Shown here piece after piece: positions 30,897 to 39,342 of a stretch of DNA of 44,502 nt. The DNA comes from Peptoniphilus_A genitalis (GTDB lineage: Bacteria; Bacillota; Clostridia; Tissierellales; Peptoniphilaceae), in the NCBI RefSeq assembly GCF_949769225.1, contig NZ_CATKPB010000013.1, one strand, 5' to 3'. Every line of letters begins with the position of its first letter. Positions within the stretch are counted from its first letter, which is position 1. Below the pieces are notes generated by a model. It saw only the letters and a list, made by a program, of their open reading frames with translations, was not told the DNA's origin and did no database searches. Position numbers and translations under genes: made by a program.

Positions 30897-32446
30897 TTTT
30901 TGTCTCCTTCTAAAATTTCTATGGAGCACTTTATCCCATCAAGGGCAGAAGAAATTATTCCTCCAGAATAACCTGCTCCCTCGCCAATGGGATAGAGATT
31001 TTGAAATCTTTCTGTCCTGTAGTCACTTCTCTTGATCCTAATTGGGGCTGAAGTCCTAGTTTCCACACCAGTTAGGATTGCATCGTCGCTGACAAAACCC
31101 TTGACCCTCTTGTCCATGACCTTAAGGGCATTTTTTATTGCACGGTTAATAGATTCTGGATAAATTTGATTTAAGTCGGCAAAGACATATCCCGGTATAA
31201 ATGTTGGACTAACCTCTCCAAGTTTTTCAGTTACCCTTCCATCTATAAAGTCCCTAAGTCTTTGGACTGGAGCCTTGCCCTCTCCAAGATCAAAAGCCTT
31301 TTTCTCAATTTTATTTTGAAAGTCCATGCCTGCAAGATTGCCTTGACCGTAAATTTTCTCATCAATAGATGCAACTACAGCAGAGTTGGAATTGTCCCCA
31401 TCCCTATCGTGGTAGGACATGCCATTGACGCATAATTGTCCCTCTATTGAAGATGAGTTCACAACATAACCACCTGGGCACATGCAAAAAGTGTAGACTG
31501 AATGGTCAAAATCCTTGTCAGTTACATTTAATTGGTAGGTCGCTGCTGGTAGCTTGTCAGATGTCATCCCAAATTGAGCAAGTTCAATGTCCCTTCTCAA
31601 GTGCTCAATCCTAAAGCCAACTGCAAAGGGCTTGGACTCAAGAAGGTCGTACTTGTCTAGGGTCCTAAAGGTGTCACGAGCAGAATTGCCAAGGGCCAAG
31701 ATGTAGGCATCAGCTTGGTACATGTCCTTGTCAGTAATAATTTTGCTAATCTTGCCTCCTTCAAGTTCAAAGTCCAAAAACTTTTCACTGAAGTGGTAGA
31801 CCCCACCTAAGCTTTCAATTTCCTTCCTCATATTTTTTATTACATCGCGCAAGATGTCTGTCCCAATGTGGGGCTTTTGCTCGTAGAGTATGTCCTCTGG
31901 TGCTCCATGGTCCACAAAGATGTCGAAGATCTGACCCATCCTCTTATCCTTGGAGCGAGAAGTCAACTTACCATCAGAGAAAGTCCCAGCGCCACCTTCA
32001 CCAAATTGAACGTTAGATTCCTCATTTAATACTCCAGTCTTGTGAAGTTGGTCAATGTCCTCGACTCTTTCATCAACTGCCCTTCCCCTCTCGATTAGGG
32101 TCACCTTGACTCCCTTCTTGGCAAGTAGGTAGGCTGCAAAAAGTCCTGCCGGTCCAGTTCCAACAATTACAGCTGACTCAATCTTGTTTTTGTTTTCAAC
32201 TTCAAGCTTCTCTTCTTCAAAAGCTGCAAGATTATTTTTAAGTCTTTTCTTAATCTTCGCATCAATTTCGTCAAGGTCTAAGTCAATTACAACTTGATAG
32301 ACAAAATTCAAACCCTTCCTGGCATCGAAAGACTTCTTGTGAATTTTAAAATCAAAATCCTTTTCATTTATTTCCTTTTCAATTTTTTCCCTCAAAAACT
32401 TTTGGTCCTTGTCATAGGGAATTTTTATATTTCTTAAAATTATCAT
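30890..32446 (-). CDS. FAD-dependent dehydrogenase of the COG2509 type
   Basis: 518 residues. Residues 1-80 form a small N-terminal domain ('KIPYDKDQKFLREKIEKEIN'), then the dinucleotide fold 'AVIVGTGPAGLFAAYLLAKK' and 'VTLIERGRAVDERVEDI'. 'GGAGTFSDGKLTSRSKD' and 'ALGNSARDTFRTLDKYDL' are characteristic, and the end has 'PIGEGAGYSGGIISSALDGI'. The physiological substrate is unknown; members are annotated as NAD(FAD)-utilising dehydrogenases. An extended -10 promoter (TGTTATAAT at 32470-32462) precedes it. The following trmL gene overlaps it. Confidence 0.87.
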   Translation of the reverse strand: MIILRNIKIPYDKDQKFLREKIEKEINEKDFDFKIHKKSFDARKGLNFVYQVVIDLDLDEIDAKIKKRLKNNLAAFEEEKLEVENKNKIESAVIVGTGPAGLFAAYLLAKKGVKVTLIERGRAVDERVEDIDQLHKTGVLNEESNVQFGEGGAGTFSDGKLTSRSKDKRMGQIFDIFVDHGAPEDILYEQKPHIGTDILRDVIKNMRKEIESLGGVYHFSEKFLDFELEGGKISKIITDKDMYQADAYILALGNSARDTFRTLDKYDLLESKPFAVGFRIEHLRRDIELAQFGMTSDKLPAATYQLNVTDKDFDHSVYTFCMCPGGYVVNSSSIEGQLCVNGMSYHDRDGDNSNSAVVASIDEKIYGQGNLAGMDFQNKIEKKAFDLGEGKAPVQRLRDFIDGRVTEKLGEVSPTFIPGYVFADLNQIYPESINRAIKNALKVMDKRVKGFVSDDAILTGVETRTSAPIRIKRSDYRTERFQNLYPIGEGAGYSGGIISSALDGIKCSIEILEGDKKC

Positions 32447-32461
32447 TTTTTCACCAAGGAC

Positions 32462-32470
32462 ATTATAACA
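32462..32470 (-). promoter_or_regulatory. Extended -10 promoter for the FAD dehydrogenase-trmL-helicase operon
   Basis: TGTTATAAT on the minus strand, about 16 bases upstream of the ATG at 32446; no clear -35. The leader would be very short. Confidence 0.45.
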
Positions 32471-32530
32471 CGAAATTATTATCTTTAAAGATTTGTAAGT
32501 TTTGCCCTTCCAAAAGAAATTAAAAATAAA

Positions 32531-32572
32531 AAACTCAAAAGAAAAAGAGACCTCATAGGATCTCTTCTTTTG
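32531..32572 (-). terminator. Intrinsic terminator overlapping the histidine kinase stop
   Basis: On the minus strand CAAAAGAAGAGATCC and GGTCTCTTTTTCTTTTG pair (with mismatches), followed by a T-tract. The TGA stop (32555-32553) lies in the loop, so the last codons of the kinase form the left arm. Confidence 0.75.
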
Positions 32573-33707
32573 ATTTTGGAAGTCTTACTTCGAAGATACT
32601 TCCCCTTATCTCATTATTTTCATTTAAGTTGTCCCTAATTAGAACTTGACCGCCTAACTTTTCTACAATATTCTTCACAAGGTTAAGTCCTATTCCATAG
32701 CCGCCAGTTTTTTTATTTCTCGATTCGTCTACTCTGTAAAATAAATCAAAAACTTTTTCTCTCTCTTCTTCATCTATTCCAAGTCCTGTATCTCTCACGT
32801 AGATAAAATAATTTTCCTCATCTTCAGCGAAGTCAAAGACCACAAGTCCTCCGTCTTTGTTGTAGGCGATGGCATTCTTGCCAAGATTGTAGAGGACCCT
32901 CTCTAGCAAGATGTCGCTGGTGTAAATTTCCCTGCTTCCCATCTTGGAAATAAGATTTACATTTTTCTCTTCAGCCAGGTCTTCCAAGTCAAAGACAATT
33001 TCTTCAACGAGGTCCTTGATGTCAAACTTTCTTGAGATTGCATTCTCCCTCCGATTTAAAAATAAGAGGGACTCAATAATTTTTGAAATTCTATCGATGT
33101 TTTCGTCAAAATTATCCAAGAGCTCTTTAAGTTCACGGTCCTCGACCTCATTTTTCATGAGATAAATTTCAAGGGATGACTTCATAACAGCCACTGGCGT
33201 GTTTAACTCATGTGCAATGGAAGATGACAGGGCCTTCTCCCTTGCGTAGGACCCATAAATCTTGTCCAAGGACTTTTGGAAGGCCAAGGAAAGTTCTTCG
33301 ATTTCTTGCGACTGACCCTCCATGTATATTTTTTCTTCGCTATCCACCTTGTCAATGTCAATCTCTTGAACTTTTTCCTTTAATTCCTTTAAGGGTTTTA
33401 GGCTTCTGGAAACTAAAAAATAATAAACCAAGGACCCAAGGGCAATTGTTGACCCAATAACTATTAGAGAAAAGTTTTTTATCTCCTTAGTTGACTTCAA
33501 CTTTGAGTCCTCAAGGACTATAAAGTAATCTTTATTCCCCTTGTTGGTCTCTTCCATTACAATTTTTTCGCCAATGTCCTGGATTCTATTCTCTTGATAC
33601 TTGCCAATTATATAGTTTGAAGTGGCTGTCATTACAATAAAAATCAAAATTATAGAAAGAATTAGCTTAAAGACAATGGTATTTTTTACATTTTTAATTC
33701 TCTTCAT
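32553..33707 (-). CDS. Membrane sensor histidine kinase
   Basis: 384 residues. TM1 at about 12-32, a short external loop (33-78), TM2 at about 79-99, a HAMP-like linker (100-145), then the dimerisation box 'SSSIAHELNTPVAVMKSS' with phospho-accepting His166. The ATPase domain has the N box 'VLYNLGKNAIAYN', G1 'DTGLGIDEEER', F box 'FDLFYRVDESRN' and G2 'GYGIGLNLVKNI'. The external loop of only about 45 residues suggests it senses a membrane or intracellular cue rather than a large ligand. It overlaps the response regulator gene by 14 bases and terminates inside its own terminator. Confidence 0.94.
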   Translation of the reverse strand: MKRIKNVKNTIVFKLILSIILIFIVMTATSNYIIGKYQENRIQDIGEKIVMEETNKGNKDYFIVLEDSKLKSTKEIKNFSLIVIGSTIALGSLVYYFLVSRSLKPLKELKEKVQEIDIDKVDSEEKIYMEGQSQEIEELSLAFQKSLDKIYGSYAREKALSSSIAHELNTPVAVMKSSLEIYLMKNEVEDRELKELLDNFDENIDRISKIIESLLFLNRRENAISRKFDIKDLVEEIVFDLEDLAEEKNVNLISKMGSREIYTSDILLERVLYNLGKNAIAYNKDGGLVVFDFAEDEENYFIYVRDTGLGIDEEEREKVFDLFYRVDESRNKKTGGYGIGLNLVKNIVEKLGGQVLIRDNLNENNEIRGSIFEVRLPKSKEEIL

Positions 33708-34368
33708 CTATAATGTAGCCCTTTCCAATTTCATTTCTTATAATATTTTTGCCAAGCTTGTCCTTTAACTTCTTCCTAAGGGCAGACATGTGGACTCTCA
33801 CAACGTTAGAGAAAAGGTCCACCTCGTCATTCCAAACGTGGTCCATTAACTCTTCAGCAGTGACATACCTTCCCAGGTTGAAAAATAAATATTCCAAGAT
33901 TCCCGCTTCCTTGGCAGTTAACTTCAAGGATTCTTTATCAATGGTAAAGGTCCTCTTGGCTGTGTCAAACTCAACTCCATGGGCCCTGATGATGGTATCA
34001 CTTATGGAAGTCTTACGTCTTAAGAGGGACCTAATCCTTGCCTTTAGCTCTTCAAAGTGGAAGGGCTTAAGTATATAGTCGTTGGCTCCAAGGTCAAGAC
34101 CCCTCACCCTGTCGTCAACATCTGAAAGGGCAGTGAGCATTATCACATTGACTTCCCTGTCCCTCTCTCTTATCTCTTCCAAGATTTCAAAACCATTTTT
34201 CCCTGGCAGGTTTACATCTAAAATTATTAAGTCATAGGAATTTGTAAAGGCCATAAAGGACCCTTCATCTCCATCAAGGGCTGTGTCAACTGCATAGCCA
34301 GAATGAACTAAGCCCTCCTTTATTGACTTTAATAATTTTTCTTCATCTTCAACAATTAAAATTTTCAT
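33694..34368 (-). CDS. OmpR/PhoB-family response regulator
   Basis: 224 residues. The receiver domain has the acidic pocket 'VEDEEK', phospho-acceptor Asp51 in 'LIILDVNLPGKNG', Thr79 in 'IMLTALSDVDD' and Lys101 in 'NDYILKPFHFEEL'. The C-terminal winged helix has 'KLTAKEAGILEYLFFNLGRY' and 'VRVHMSALRKKLKDKLGKN'. Its ATG overlaps the folA stop by 4 bases and its 3' end overlaps the kinase, so folA, regulator and kinase are translated as one coupled unit. Targets unknown. Confidence 0.95.
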   Translation of the reverse strand: MKILIVEDEEKLLKSIKEGLVHSGYAVDTALDGDEGSFMAFTNSYDLIILDVNLPGKNGFEILEEIRERDREVNVIMLTALSDVDDRVRGLDLGANDYILKPFHFEELKARIRSLLRRKTSISDTIIRAHGVEFDTAKRTFTIDKESLKLTAKEAGILEYLFFNLGRYVTAEELMDHVWNDEVDLFSNVVRVHMSALRKKLKDKLGKNIIRNEIGKGYIIDEEN

Positions 34369-34841
34369 TTTTCCCTAACCCATTTCTCGTGGTAGACCCT
34401 GTAGCTCTCATCTTCGATTTCTGACTTGTCAATAAGTTTAAAGCCATCAAAGTCCGGTATAAAAGTGTCAGCTCCCTCGACTACTGTGTCAACTCTTGTT
34501 ACAATTAGTTCATCAATCCTATCCCAAAGAAGTTTTACTATTTCTGCTCCCCCGATGACAAATACTTCCTTATCTGGATAGGTCTCAATAATCTTGTCTA
34601 ACTTTTCTAGTGAGTCAATGTAGAACAGGTCCTCCTTGTCTGCTCTCTTGGACCTAGTGAAAACCACAGAAATCCTATTGGGAAGTTGCCTTCCAATGTC
34701 GTCAAGAGTCTTGCGTCCCATTACAATAATATTATTTGTTGTGTAGTTCTTAAACATCTCAAGGTCATTGTCTACAAACATAATTTGCTTTCCATCTTTT
34801 GCAATTGCATTTTTATTATCAACTAAAATTAGTAGCTTCAT
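34365..34841 (-). CDS. folA: Dihydrofolate reductase
   Basis: 158 residues, ATG with AGGAGG site. It reduces dihydrofolate to tetrahydrofolate with NADPH. 'MKLLILVDNKNAIAKDGKQI' is the N-terminus, 'NNIIVMGRKTLDDIGRQLPN' the NADPH loop, 'VFVIGGAEIVKLLWDR' the glycine pair and 'LIVTRVDTVVEGADTFIPDF' the late motif. The N-terminal region is less typical than usual ('GKQIMFVDNDLEMFKNYTTN'), but order and length fit. thyA, its common partner, is absent; a two-component system follows instead. Confidence 0.92.
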   Translation of the reverse strand: MKLLILVDNKNAIAKDGKQIMFVDNDLEMFKNYTTNNIIVMGRKTLDDIGRQLPNRISVVFTRSKRADKEDLFYIDSLEKLDKIIETYPDKEVFVIGGAEIVKLLWDRIDELIVTRVDTVVEGADTFIPDFDGFKLIDKSEIEDESYRVYHEKWVREK

Positions 34842-34947
34842 CTCGTCCTCCTAAAAATCTCCTTAAAACTATAATATCTTAGTAACCTGTCTATTCCTAG
34901 GACTTTTTACTTTCATGCCTCTTTAAAATTGAAAATAAATTTTTCCC

Positions 34948-34976
34948 TTGTAATTTATTTCATTGTCTGCTATACT
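34948..34976 (+). promoter_or_regulatory. Promoter of tRNA-Cys
   Basis: TTGTAA (34948-34953), 17-base spacer, TATACT (34971-34976), placing the start about five bases before the tRNA. Confidence 0.75.
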
Positions 34977-34987
34977 AATGTTGTTAT

Positions 34988-35061
34988 GGCGACATAGCCA
35001 AGTGGTAAGGCACGGGTCTGCAACACCCTTATCACCGGTTCAAATCCGGTTGTCGCCTCCA
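34988..35061 (+). tRNA. trnC: tRNA-Cys (GCA)
   Basis: 74 bases including an encoded CCA (35059-35061). Acceptor stem GGCGACA (34988-34994) pairs with TGTCGCC (35051-35057), discriminator U. Anticodon loop CTGCAAC with GCA at 35020-35022; T arm ACCGGTTCAAATCCGGT. A single tRNA gene with its own promoter and terminator. Its charging level is what the cysKE leader would sense. Confidence 0.97.
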
Positions 35062-35067
35062 TAATAA

Positions 35068-35102
35068 AAAATCTACTGAAATTTTTCAGTAGATTTTTTT
35101 TT
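35068..35102 (+). terminator. Intrinsic terminator after tRNA-Cys
   Basis: AAAATCTACTGAAA / TTTCAGTAGATTTT followed by a long T-tract, six bases after the tRNA. Confidence 0.9.
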
Positions 35103-35190
35103 GCTCATTTTTATTTTTTATAAACTTGTGGACTATTAGGACCAAATAAATCCTTAAATCTAATCAAATTAACAAATCAAATTTTTAAAA

Positions 35191-35646
35191 TCAAGCAAGG
35201 GACTCTATGGCTTCAAGGATATTTCCATCTGGGTCGTAAAAGTAAAAGGCCTTGCTCTTGCCAAAGCCGTAGTCACTAGAGTCAAAGGCTTGAACTGGTG
35301 ACATAACTTCTACACCCTCTCCAATTAACTTATTATAAAAAACCTCAATGTCCTCAACCCCAAAGCAGAGTTCTGAAATTGAAGTTTTAAAAAGTGATGG
35401 CTTCCCAACTTCCACTTCTCCTCTTTCAAACTCAATAAGTTCAACATCAGGGCAGTCTTCACAAGACTTGGGACTTAAGTAAGCAACCTTGGCTTTTATA
35501 TTTTTCCCTTCGAAGAGCCTGTCTGTTGACTCCCCTTCCATATACATAAATCCCTTGTAGTCAAGTCCAAGTATATCTCTATAAAATTCCACAGACCTGT
35601 CTAGGTCCCTAACAGTTAGTCCAATGTGGGCAATATTTTTTATCAT
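35191..35646 (-). CDS. VOC-superfamily (glyoxalase/bleomycin resistance-like) protein
   Basis: 151 residues, ATG with AAGGAGG. Two beta-alpha-beta modules: 'IAHIGLTVRDLDRSVEFYRD' with His7 and, in the second half, 'ELCFGVEDIEVFYNKL' and 'YDPDGNILEAIE' with a C-terminal Glu as likely metal ligands. It resembles lactoylglutathione lyase-like and dioxygenase-like proteins; substrate unknown. A Cys pair in 'SCEDCPDVELIEF' is not usual for the family. Its own promoter lies at 35690-35718. Confidence 0.85.
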   Translation of the reverse strand: MIKNIAHIGLTVRDLDRSVEFYRDILGLDYKGFMYMEGESTDRLFEGKNIKAKVAYLSPKSCEDCPDVELIEFERGEVEVGKPSLFKTSISELCFGVEDIEVFYNKLIGEGVEVMSPVQAFDSSDYGFGKSKAFYFYDPDGNILEAIESLA

Positions 35647-35689
35647 CTAATAACCTCCTTAATAAATTTTCCTATGTCTTCTTGACCTA

Positions 35690-35718
35690 ATGATAGCAAG
35701 GAGAAAGATCTTAGTCAA
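35690..35718 (-). promoter_or_regulatory. Promoter of the VOC gene
   Basis: TTGACT (35718-35713), 17-base spacer, TATCAT (35695-35690) on the minus strand. Confidence 0.65.
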
Positions 35719-35781
35719 TTTGATTCAAGCCCATAGGTTTTCCAAAATAAAATTTCTTCACCCTAAGTTAAACTTAACCAC

Positions 35782-35814
35782 AAAAAAACCGCAAGATAAC
35801 TTGCGGCTTTTTTA
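35782..35814 (-). terminator. Bidirectional intrinsic terminator after glutamate dehydrogenase
   Basis: GCCGCAAG-TTAT-CTTGCGGT flanked by A- and T-runs; followed by seven T on the minus strand. Confidence 0.9.
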
Positions 35815-35835
35815 GCATTTATTTACTTGTAGGGA

Positions 35836-37101
35836 TTAATACCATCCTCTAAGTTTCATAGCTTTGTCAATTGATCTAATAGCGTACATGTAAACTCCTT
35901 CTCTAGGAACTACATCATATTCATCGCAAACTGCGAATACGCCTTTAATAGCTTTCATCATGTCAGCTTCTTGTTTTTCTTCTACTTCAGCTTCTGTCCA
36001 GTACATTCCGTATTGGTTTTGAACCCATTCGTAGTAAGAAACTAGAACTCCACCAGAGTTAGTTAAGATATCTGGAGTAAGTTTAATTCCTCTTTCAGTA
36101 AGAACCTTGTCTCCTTCTGGAGTTGTAGGGCCGTTAGCTGCTTCACAAACTAATTTAACATTAAGTTTAGCTGCAACGTCACCAGTAATTACGTTTTCTA
36201 GAGCTGCTGGAATTAAGATATCCCATTCGCCTGTCCAGAAATCGTCAGCTGAAATTTGTTTTGCATCTGGGTAACCGATTAGTGTGTGGTGTTCTTCCTT
36301 GTAAGCAAGAAGTTTTTTGAAATCTAGTCCATTTTCATTGTATAGAGCGTAGTTTCCTTCTTTTTTGTCCCATTCAGCTAGAGCGTAAACTTTTCCGCCT
36401 TGTCTTTCAATGTTTTTAACTGTGAAAGATCCAACGTTACCAAAACCTTGAACTGCAATCTTAGCGTGTTTGAAATCAATTCCTTCACGTTTAGCAGCTT
36501 CTCTAGTTACTACAGCAACACCAAATCCTGTTGCTTCGTTTCTTCCTTCAGATCCACCAAGTCCAACTGGTTTACCTGTGAAAGTTCCAATATCTTGTCT
36601 GTCTCCGTTTACTTTGATGTATTCATCAAGGAACCAAGACATAATTTGTCCGTTAGTGTTAACGTCTGGAGCTGGAATATCAATTCTTTCTCCAATGTAT
36701 TTGTAAAGTCCTCTTACCCAACCTCTACAAAGTTGTTCTAATTCTCTTTTAGAAAGTTCAGATGGGTCAACACAAATTCCACCTTTTCCTCCACCGTATG
36801 GAAGACCAAGTGCACCACCTTTGAAAGTCATCCAAAGAGAAAGAGCCTTAACTTCGTCTAGACATACATTTGGATGGAATCTAACGCCACCCTTTGCAGG
36901 ACCAACTGCTGTTGAGTGAGCTGATCTCCAGCCTTTGAAAGTTTTAACTGAACCATCATCCATCTTAACTGGGATAGAGATTTCAATTACTCTTTCAGGT
37001 TCTTTTAGAATTTCATAAACTGCTGGGTCGCAACCTAGCTTGTCACATGCAGCCTTAACTTTTTGTTGAGCTGCTACTAACGGATTTAAAGTATCTGTCA
37101 T
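35836..37101 (-). CDS. gdhA: Glutamate dehydrogenase (Glu/Leu/Phe/Val dehydrogenase family)
   Basis: 421 residues from the ATG at 37101, nine bases after an AAGGAGAG site; the GTG at 37108-37110 touches that site and is unlikely. It interconverts glutamate and 2-oxoglutarate plus ammonia. 'GWRSAHSTAVGPAKGGVRFH', 'LPYGGGKGGICVDPSEL' with the catalytic Lys, and 'IPAPDVNTNGQIMSWFLDEY' form the active site; 'IAVQGFGNVGSFTVKNIE' is the Rossmann motif. The length and type resemble catabolic, NAD-linked enzymes (RocG/GudB-like), fitting an amino-acid-fermenting anaerobe. Codon use seems more uniform than in its neighbours, suggesting high expression. Strong promoter and terminator make it monocistronic. 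Confidence 0.95.
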   Translation of the reverse strand: MTDTLNPLVAAQQKVKAACDKLGCDPAVYEILKEPERVIEISIPVKMDDGSVKTFKGWRSAHSTAVGPAKGGVRFHPNVCLDEVKALSLWMTFKGGALGLPYGGGKGGICVDPSELSKRELEQLCRGWVRGLYKYIGERIDIPAPDVNTNGQIMSWFLDEYIKVNGDRQDIGTFTGKPVGLGGSEGRNEATGFGVAVVTREAAKREGIDFKHAKIAVQGFGNVGSFTVKNIERQGGKVYALAEWDKKEGNYALYNENGLDFKKLLAYKEEHHTLIGYPDAKQISADDFWTGEWDILIPAALENVITGDVAAKLNVKLVCEAANGPTTPEGDKVLTERGIKLTPDILTNSGGVLVSYYEWVQNQYGMYWTEAEVEEKQEADMMKAIKGVFAVCDEYDVVPREGVYMYAIRSIDKAMKLRGWY

Positions 37102-37153
37102 TTTTAACACTCTCCTTTATGTATAATCATGATAACCATTTCTTACAGTCTTA

Positions 37154-37182
37154 ATTATAGCAAATAGAAATATTAAGTTCAA
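37154..37182 (-). promoter_or_regulatory. Promoter of glutamate dehydrogenase
   Basis: TTGAAC (37182-37177), 17-base spacer, TATAAT (37159-37154) on the minus strand. Confidence 0.75.
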
Positions 37183-37506
37183 GCAGACCAACTAAGTTTA
37201 ACTAATTGTTTGATATTATAATTTTAGTTTAATCATTTTATTTTTTTTTGCCCTTATTAATTCAATTCGTAAACAATCGGAATATTTTTTATTATTTATA
37301 ATCTATAAATTTTTCCAAGCTCATGGCATCCTACTCTCAGTATAAAATTTAGTAATTATAAGACTGTAATCATTTTCACTAATTGACTAAGACTCAGAGT
37401 TTCACGCCTCCTCATTAGTTATTTCTAATTTTTTATCGACAGGCTTTTTTACTATTAATAAATTTATTGCTTAAAATTTTTTCCTTTATAGTGTATTATA
37501 AAAACT
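37183..37506. other. Divergent intergenic region, nothing further recognised
   Basis: AT-rich DNA between the gdhA promoter and the second YitT gene. TATTAT at 37494-37499 may be the -10 for the latter, but no good -35 is at the right distance. No repeat, RNA motif or small gene was seen. Confidence 0.5.
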
Positions 37507-37517
37507 GAGGTGATAGT

Positions 37518-38402
37518 GTGAATTTACATAAAACTAGTTTTAAGGACTGGATTTTTTCAAAAACTTTTGCTAGGAAATTGCTTTCTGTAATTTTTTGCAG
37601 CATAATAACTGCCTTTTCCATTACATATATTATTAAACCCAACTTACTTATATCAGGAGGCCTAACTGGTCTATCAATTTTGACTTCTAACGTAACGGGA
37701 CTTAGCCTTCCCCTACTTGTCTTTTTGATGAACCTTCCAACTTCAGTTTTAAGTCTTATATTCTTAGATAGGGACTTTACATTTTTTTCAACCCTTGTAA
37801 TTTTTCTCCTATCTATATTCATTTCATTTTTCGAGAAACTTGCACCAGGTTTTTATGTGACTCAAGAACCTATCCTCGCTTGTATCTTTGGAGGACTCTT
37901 AAATGGAATTGGAGCAGGCTTTGCCTTTAGGAATGGAACATCAACTGGCGGTCTTGATATTGTCGCTGCAATCTTAAAAAAGAATTTTAATATAACTATT
38001 GGTCACGTCCTAATGGGCCTCAACTTCATCATTGTATCTTGCCTCGGCTACCTCTACTCCATTGACAAGGTCCTCTTCACTCTAATACTTATGTTTATCA
38101 ACTACACTGTTATCGACAGGATCCAATTGGGAGTTGGCAAGCAAAAGCAAGTCCTTATCATCTCAGACTACAACGAAGAGATTGCAAAAGAAATCTATGC
38201 AGAGATCAAAAGGGGAGCAACTTATATCAAGGGAGTGACTTCCTACAAGAAGAAGGAGGTCTACATCCTCTACGTCATCTGCTCATCAAGACAACTTGTA
38301 AAGGTTAGACAAATTATCAAGAGGACAGACAAGGATGCCTTCGTCACAGTTTCTGACACTTCAGAAATTCTTGGCAATGGCTTCAAGGAACTTTCAATTT
38401 AA
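37518..38402 (+). CDS. YitT-family membrane protein with DUF2179 domain
   Basis: 294 residues, GTG start with GAGGTGAT upstream. Membrane helices cover residues about 20-190, with the family stretches 'KPNLLISGGLTGLSILTSNV' and 'GFAFRNGTSTGGLDIVAAIL'. The cytoplasmic DUF2179 domain covers about 215-290 ('GATYIKGVTSYKKKEVYILY', 'KRTDKDAFVTVSDTSEILG'). Function unknown. It is a single gene with a terminator, unlike the shorter YitT-like protein at 23739-24380. Confidence 0.92.
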   Translation: MNLHKTSFKDWIFSKTFARKLLSVIFCSIITAFSITYIIKPNLLISGGLTGLSILTSNVTGLSLPLLVFLMNLPTSVLSLIFLDRDFTFFSTLVIFLLSIFISFFEKLAPGFYVTQEPILACIFGGLLNGIGAGFAFRNGTSTGGLDIVAAILKKNFNITIGHVLMGLNFIIVSCLGYLYSIDKVLFTLILMFINYTVIDRIQLGVGKQKQVLIISDYNEEIAKEIYAEIKRGATYIKGVTSYKKKEVYILYVICSSRQLVKVRQIIKRTDKDAFVTVSDTSEILGNGFKELSI

Positions 38403-38420
38403 TTAATTTTAAGCAAAAAT

Positions 38421-38467
38421 AAAACCACGACTTTATGGTGATCCCCTTAAGTCGTGGTTATTTTTTA
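38421..38467 (+). terminator. Intrinsic terminator after the DUF2179 YitT gene
   Basis: AACCACGACTT / AAGTCGTGGTT around a 15-base loop, then ATTTTTT. Confidence 0.88.
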
Positions 38468-38511
38468 TGATTTTTTACAAGTCTATTTAATTTTATTTTT
38501 TAATTTTTATT

Positions 38512-38640
38512 AACTTGTAAATTTCTACAAGCTTATAATTTTTTACCAAGTCATAAATTTTTATAAAGTCACAAACTTTTAGGACTTCATAATTTTTTAT
38601 AAACTCCTACTTCCTTACAAACTCATACAAGTTTACAAAG
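38512..38640. repeat. 18-bp-period degenerate repeat array D (7 units)
   Basis: Seven exact 18-bp units start at 38512, 38530, 38548, 38566, 38584, 38602 and 38620. The next in-register unit (38638) opens AAGCTATG and contains the stop codon of the CPBP gene (38641-38643), just as array A contains the pyk stop. The array fills the convergent gap. No other terminator for the minus-strand operon was found. Confidence 0.8.
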
Positions 38641-39342
38641 CTATGCCATTTGACCAGCTGCCAAGTAAATCCAAATCAAGACCCAGTCGTAAATCATATG
38701 GACTAGGTAAGTCACAGTCAAGTTTTTTGAAAGGACATAGGACATGGAAAGTCCCGTTCTTATTATGGAAATTACAAGGACTGCTTGGAGGATGTTGAAG
38801 TTGTAAGTTGTCAGATGCATGGCACCAAATATAACTGATGACAAGAGGATTGCCGCAAGAGTCTTTAACTTATCATTTTTTGTCCTCAACTTGTTAATCA
38901 CAAACAAGAAGGGAATTATAAAAATTATTTCCTCAGCTATGAATTGAATCATAGTTGAAACAATAAACCTCTTTATATTTTCATCAGTCAAGACATCAAA
39001 AATTGGATTTGCCGAGCCTTGAATTCCCATTTGGGCCATGGCAATTGATGCAAATACAACTGCCACAAAGGAAAATCCAAGTCCAAGGAGAATGTAGAGA
39101 AGGTCCTTCATCTTTAAGGGCAAGAAAATTTTAAAAATGAATTGCCTGTCTACTAGCCAAAGGGACATTAGGCACAAGCCACTTATTAAGAGGGCAATTA
39201 GTATTTCATTTTTACTTCCCAAAAGTCCAAAAATCAGACTCACCAAAAAGAAGGATCCTATGGCAAGGAAGAGAGACAGGACCCACTTCCATGTCTTGGC
39301 TTCTATGATTGGATATTCTCTTTTATATTTATTCAAATTCAA
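38641..39342 (-). CDS. CPBP-family intramembrane metalloprotease, variant motif 1
   Basis: 233 residues with about six to seven membrane helices. 'FIAEEIIFIIPFLFVINKLR' carries the Glu pair (137-138) of motif 1 but lacks the usual Arg three or four residues later. Motif 2 is 'IFGAMHLTTYNF' with His176 and motif 3 'TYLVHMIYDW' with His215 and Asp219 in place of Asn. The active-site metal ligands are thus kept. It overlaps the cyclo-ligase gene by 14 bases and is last of a four-gene operon. Role unknown. Confidence 0.83.
   Translation of the reverse strand: MNLNKYKREYPIIEAKTWKWVLSLFLAIGSFFLVSLIFGLLGSKNEILIALLISGLCLMSLWLVDRQFIFKIFLPLKMKDLLYILLGLGFSFVAVVFASIAMAQMGIQGSANPIFDVLTDENIKRFIVSTMIQFIAEEIIFIIPFLFVINKLRTKNDKLKTLAAILLSSVIFGAMHLTTYNFNILQAVLVISIIRTGLSMSYVLSKNLTVTYLVHMIYDWVLIWIYLAAGQMA

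Noticed and set aside
37496..37822. Minus-strand 108-codon ORF over the start of the second YitT gene
   Set aside because: Antisense to a clear membrane-protein gene and without family features.
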